Positions 5,701-7,668 of a stretch of DNA of 7,668 nt are shown here, piece after piece. Position 1 is the stretch's first letter; each line of letters begins with the position of its first letter. The stretch is from Prochloron sp. SP5CPC1 (GTDB lineage: Bacteria > Cyanobacteriota > Cyanobacteriia > Cyanobacteriales > Prochloraceae): the NCBI GenBank assembly GCA_014323965.1, contig JACONB010000072.1:1-7668 (forward strand). The letters run 5' to 3'. The position numbers and the translations under genes are program-made. Under the pieces are notes generated by a model. The model had not been told where the DNA came from. It worked only from the letters and a program-made list of their open reading frames with translations, and made no database searches.

Positions 5701-7668
5701 CCCGATTCAGAGCCGATGTTTCCTTCTACTACGACTGCTTTGGCTTCTCCTTGGAGGGGTAAACTGGCAATAATGCCTGTGGGGAAACCCACGTCCGTGA
5801 GGGGATCCAGTCCTTGTTGGATTTCCTGGAAGTCGTCTATGCCGTCTTTATCCGTGTCTAATGAGTTGGGGGAGCTACCTATGGCAAATTCTACATCATC
5901 GGGTAAGCCATCCCCATCACTATCTTGCTTGTAGCTGCCACTAAATACCATGGTGGCCGTAAAATTAATATAACCCCCAGTAGGAGGTGTATTACCTCCT
6001 TCATCACCTACAAGACCAGTGACAGGGTCAAAAATGGTGATGCCGTAACGAGTCTCCACTGGGAGGAAAAAGTGGAAGTTCCCAGCATTGTCACTAACTG
6101 TACGAAGTTCAAAGGGATTGGGTAATTCAGGAAATTCTACTGCTATGAAGTCGTTGCGCCACTCCGGGTAGACAACTTTGTCTAAACCAGTGCCCACGAG
6201 GCTAAACCGGGGGTTTTGGGGAGCGTTGGTGAGAATTTCCACGATGGCCCGATCTAATCCCACGATGTTGGGGTCGAATTTAAAGTCTCCAAAGGTGAAG
6301 CTTTCCCCGAAGTTGAGGCTCACAGGATTCTCTAGGGAGCTGGTCATGGTAAAGGCGTCTTCACCTTCTAGAATCCTTAGACCACTAATGGTTAGGGGCT
6401 GGGCACCCTGATTGGTGATGGTGACCACTTCGCTTATATGGGCGGTTTCGCCCTCTACGGGTACTCCACCGAAATTGTTGTTAGATCTTCTAGATATATT
6501 TACCTCAGGTAAAGGTGTGGGAGAAATCCCAATTCCATTGAGCTTGGTTTCAAAGGTGGGGTCAAATCTGGCATTGCTAGAGATAGTGAGGGTATCTGTG
6601 AAGGTACCCACCATGGTGGGGTCGAATTGGAGTCTTAGGGTGGTCTCTTCTCCTGGGGCTAGGGAAGTTTTAATGATATCTCCATTGAGAATAGAGAATC
6701 CCTGAGCACCGTCTGCCAAAGTAATTGAGTCAATGGTTAGGGGACCTCTACCAAAATTGATTAGCACTAAATCTATTGTATAGTTAGCTCCACCAACACC
6801 GTCGGCAGCAACTGGACCAGTGGAAACCCCATCACTGAAGAAGAGAGAGTAATCCCCAAATTTAACGTCTATTTTAGGAGAACGGTCATTTGGATTCGGA
6901 GGGACACTAAGCCCCACTTTACTATTAGGCAAATTAAAGTTATCTTTATACAACTGGAGAGCATCCGTGAGAGGTTTATCTCCATTAGAATGCATCCCTA
7001 ATGCCGCCCGGAGCAAATCTATATTTTCTGAGCGAAATGTAATCACAGTCATAGTATGATCTTGTGTTCCCATAATGTCTATTGGTTTAACATCAATACC
7101 ATATCCTTGCGCATCAAATGTATAGGCTTCATTTAATCCAAAAGTATGACCAAGTTCATGGCTAACTGCTTTGCCAACCAACTCAGCAAATGTTACTCCA
7201 GAATCCCAGGGAACGTTTATTCCAACAGAAACACTAGTTGTGTTCTTAACATTTTGATTGAGTGCTTCAGCCAAAAACCATTGTCTTGCTGCATCGCTGA
7301 TAGGCACCGTGCTAGGTAGCAGGTCTCGTAGTTTTGATTTGTCTGCATCAAGTTCGTTAGCAAAACCACCAAGTGGAACACCAGTTCCCGTCGTGTTAAC
7401 CTCCCCATCAGTAGGATCTCGGAAAGAATCCTGCCAAGTCAAGGTTACGTCTGAGTTGGAGAAACTACCAATTTTGTAGCCAGTTACTCCAGGCACTGTA
7501 TTAGCTGGACTAAAGGCACTCTGAACAGCAGCGAATAACTCATTGGCTTCAGCGTCTAATTTGGCATTAAGTTGGCGATCAGTATAGGTTTCTCCAGGGA
7601 GGAAGCCAGCAAAATTGGTCTTGAACTGATCCGAAGCATTTAAGGTACTCCCTCCCAAAAAGGTATAT
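2772..7668 (-). CDS. Giant modular exoprotein: metzincin-like protease, anchor-D, LVIVD propeller, Ig and FG-GAP repeats (5' end outside window)
   Basis: The frame is open to the right edge and continues upstream of the TTG at 7656-7658, so the true start and any signal peptide lie outside. Residues are counted from that TTG. Domains in order: a zinc-protease region (1-250) with HELGHTFGLNE (167-177) and a Met-turn-like PIDIMGTQ (192-199); two HYDIN/choice-of-anchor-D-like beta domains (about 262-380 and 384-495); an unassigned segment (496-577); two acidic calcium-loop motifs, DSDGDGLPDD (579) and DTDKDGIDDF (601), of thrombospondin-3/EF-hand type; about seven LVIVD-like units (636-925); an Ig-like domain (932-1030); a Big_5-like domain (1034-1140); and seven FG-GAP repeats (1145-1628). 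The protein is acidic, Asp/Gly/Asn-rich and nearly free of Cys, as expected for a calcium-stabilised extracellular protein. No membrane anchor, PEP-CTERM, LPXTG or RTX block is present at the C terminus, which ends in YVVFGVLF. The substrate and export route are unknown. Confidence 0.9.
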   Translation of the reverse strand, partial: YTFLGGSTLNASDQFKTNFAGFLPGETYTDRQLNAKLDAEANELFAAVQSAFSPANTVPGVTGYKIGSFSNSDVTLTWQDSFRDPTDGEVNTTGTGVPLGGFANELDADKSKLRDLLPSTVPISDAARQWFLAEALNQNVKNTTSVSVGINVPWDSGVTFAELVGKAVSHELGHTFGLNEAYTFDAQGYGIDVKPIDIMGTQDHTMTVITFRSENIDLLRAALGMHSNGDKPLTDALQLYKDNFNLPNSKVGLSVPPNPNDRSPKIDVKFGDYSLFFSDGVSTGPVAADGVGGANYTIDLVLINFGRGPLTIDSITLADGAQGFSILNGDIIKTSLAPGEETTLRLQFDPTMVGTFTDTLTISSNARFDPTFETKLNGIGISPTPLPEVNISRRSNNNFGGVPVEGETAHISEVVTITNQGAQPLTISGLRILEGEDAFTMTSSLENPVSLNFGESFTFGDFKFDPNIVGLDRAIVEILTNAPQNPRFSLVGTGLDKVVYPEWRNDFIAVEFPELPNPFELRTVSDNAGNFHFFLPVETRYGITIFDPVTGLVGDEGGNTPPTGGYINFTATMVFSGSYKQDSDGDGLPDDVEFAIGSSPNSLDTDKDGIDDFQEIQQGLDPLTDVGFPTGIIASLPLQGEAKAVVVEGNIGSESGQTAYVATGSHGLAIIDATKFNNPIVQGQLSLPGDATDVAVDTKLKIAAVATNRGGLQIVDISDPMVPTLIITINITANQVEIFDGIVYATAGTSLRAIDLLTGAELDNATLPGSGTVTGLARERTNLYAYISGSDTFSIIDITSPTENTILGQLNVRIASSEVGVFAANGVAYLAGSGMHTIDISDPNQPTLISDADFLFTARNVTGNGSGLALVASERLGLSIYDITNPKNTDTFLTQFRTPGFTRDVAIASGIAYVADDTGGLQVINYLPFDNKGVAPTITISSPVVDVDPDTEGVQVTEGRNIPIIAAVTDDVQVRNVELLVNGEVVSNDVSFPFELAAIALSNDPDATIVEVQARATDTGGNTALSNKLSFNLIPDTFAPVIESITPADGETAPFNTRRVEIQFNEALAETTVTAENFQLLNAEGEAITPTNIQLRSGDRTVQLTYSALSRREYSLVIKSAQITDRAGNPLGEEDVVSSFTVQGKAQLNLSDLDGSNGFVINGLRTFDHLGGSVSGAGDINGDGLDDLIIAASFARPNDIRRAGSTYVVFGSESEFDPSFDLSNLNGSNGFVINGVNGFDYSGSSARVAGDINGDGIDDLIIGSRGKTQTRPTYVVFGSDEGFDPSLELSDLDGNNGFVLSIDRNEVSGFSISGAGDINGDGIDDLIIGARHPGSSYVVFGSDSGFDASFNLSDLNGSNGFILNGIDSSGNSGSSVSGAGDINGDGIDDLIIGTAFANPNGNQAAGSSYVVFGSNSGFNASFNLSDLNGNNGFVLNGIDSRDNSGGSVSGAGDINGDGIDDIIIGAPGADPNGIDRAGETYVVFGSDSGFDASFNLSDLNGNNGFVLLGIDSVDASGESVSGAGDINGDGIDDIIIGAPLADPNAYRSGEIYVVLGSDEEFAASFNLSNIDGSNGFVLNGVGHRHDVGSAFSGAGDINGDGIDDLIIGAASADPNGKSSAGTAYVVFGVLF
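2775..4226 (-). repeat. Seven tandem FG-GAP (integrin-alpha-like) repeats encoded by ~216-bp DNA units
   Basis: Each unit contains GAGDINGDGIDDLIIGA, a calcium-binding DxNxDGxxD loop, followed by YVVFGSDSGFDASFNLSDLNG and NGFVLNGIDS. The DINGDG loops begin at residues 1176, 1248, 1314, 1378, 1450, 1522 and 1593 (counted from TTG 7658), so units are 64-72 residues. Shorter units 2 and 3 lack residues in the loop between LIIG and YVVFG. In integrin alpha chains and related proteins, seven such repeats close into one beta-propeller with metal bound between strands. Here the count of seven and the stop directly after the last YVVFG suggest a complete C-terminal propeller. Confidence 0.88.
4884..5753 (-). 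other. LVIVD-like beta-propeller region of the giant protein
   Basis: Protein residues 636-925 hold about seven units built as 'xxAYVAxxxxGLxIxDISxPxxPxxxxxx'. Examples are YVATGSHGLAIIDATKFNNP, VATNRGGLQIVDISDPMVP, YLAGSGMHTIDISDPNQP and ALVASERLGLSIYDITNPKN, closing with YVADDTGGLQVINYLP. This matches the LVIVD repeat found in bacterial and archaeal surface proteins and predicted to form a propeller. The third and fourth units are the most diverged. The role is probably protein or glycan binding, but no ligand can be read from the sequence. Confidence 0.78.
6174..6875 (-). other. Two HYDIN/choice-of-anchor-D-like beta-sandwich domains
   Basis: Protein residues 262-495 contain two copies of a pattern: an N-terminal 'xVxFG' strand (first copy), then VLINFGRGPLTIDSITL or VTITNQGAQPLTISGLRIL, then a proline/glycine turn (LAPGEETTLRLQFDP or LNFGESFTFGDFKFDP), then TLTISSNA or VEILTNAP, closing in LNGIG or LVGTG. 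This is the typical ASPM-SPD-2-Hydin Ig-like fold used as a spacer in secreted bacterial proteins. They probably present the protease domain away from the downstream propellers. Confidence 0.72.
6909..7668 (-). other. Metzincin-like zinc protease domain (N-terminal visible part)
   Basis: Residues 1-250 carry a predicted active-site helix ELVGKAVSHELGHTFGLNEAY with zinc ligands H167 and H171 and general base E168. G174 is at the metzincin turn position. A hydrophobic-Met turn (DIMGTQ, M196) follows 19 residues after position 177. The preceding SVSVGINVPWD and VTLTWQD segments would supply the edge strands. The third-ligand position (HExxHxxGxxH/D in metzincins) is E177. Upstream sequence outside the window may add a propeptide or signal peptide. 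Activity is likely but not certain because of that substitution. Confidence 0.7.

Overview
The window looks like cyanobacterial chromosome, probably from a filamentous or colonial lineage. Three things point that way: an EbsA-like pilus-accessory protein, an adjacent DUF2499 (Ycf49-like)/DUF3593 membrane-protein pair typical of cyanobacteria and plastid-bearing eukaryotes, and a GCGATCGC (HIP1) octamer at 2424-2431. No RNA gene, insertion sequence, CRISPR array or phage gene was seen.

Layout. At the left edge (1-989) two minus-strand genes lie 42 bp apart: ebsA-like (612-989), then a BioD/phosphotransacetylase-N-terminal-like P-loop protein (569 down to 1). The second starts at GTG behind a good Shine-Dalgarno sequence and runs off the window. 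Divergent from them, with only 26 bp between the chosen start codons, is a plus-strand dusA (tRNA-dihydrouridine synthase A, 1016-2029). Converging on dusA is a minus-strand pair of small membrane proteins, DUF2499 (2249-2554) and DUF3593 (1923-2252), joined by an ATGA overlap. The DUF3593 frame overlaps the 3' end of dusA by 107 bp.

The right two thirds (2772 to the right edge) is one reading frame on the minus strand. It is 5'-truncated by the window and has at least 1,631 visible codons. It encodes a giant modular, probably exported protein. In order it carries a metzincin-like zinc-protease domain with an unusual third-ligand position, two choice-of-anchor-D/HYDIN-like beta domains, a short calcium-binding (thrombospondin-3/EF-hand-like) linker, a seven-unit LVIVD-type beta-propeller, two Ig-like domains (the second Big_5-like), and seven FG-GAP/integrin-alpha-like calcium-binding repeats that run to the stop codon. 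The middle FG-GAP repeats are nearly identical at DNA level, which suggests recent duplication or gene conversion.

How the parts relate. The left half is conserved cyanobacterial housekeeping: pilus accessory, tRNA modification and small membrane proteins. The right part is a large, likely surface or secreted accessory protein, and it is the most unusual element here. I see no defence system, biosynthetic cluster or mobile element.
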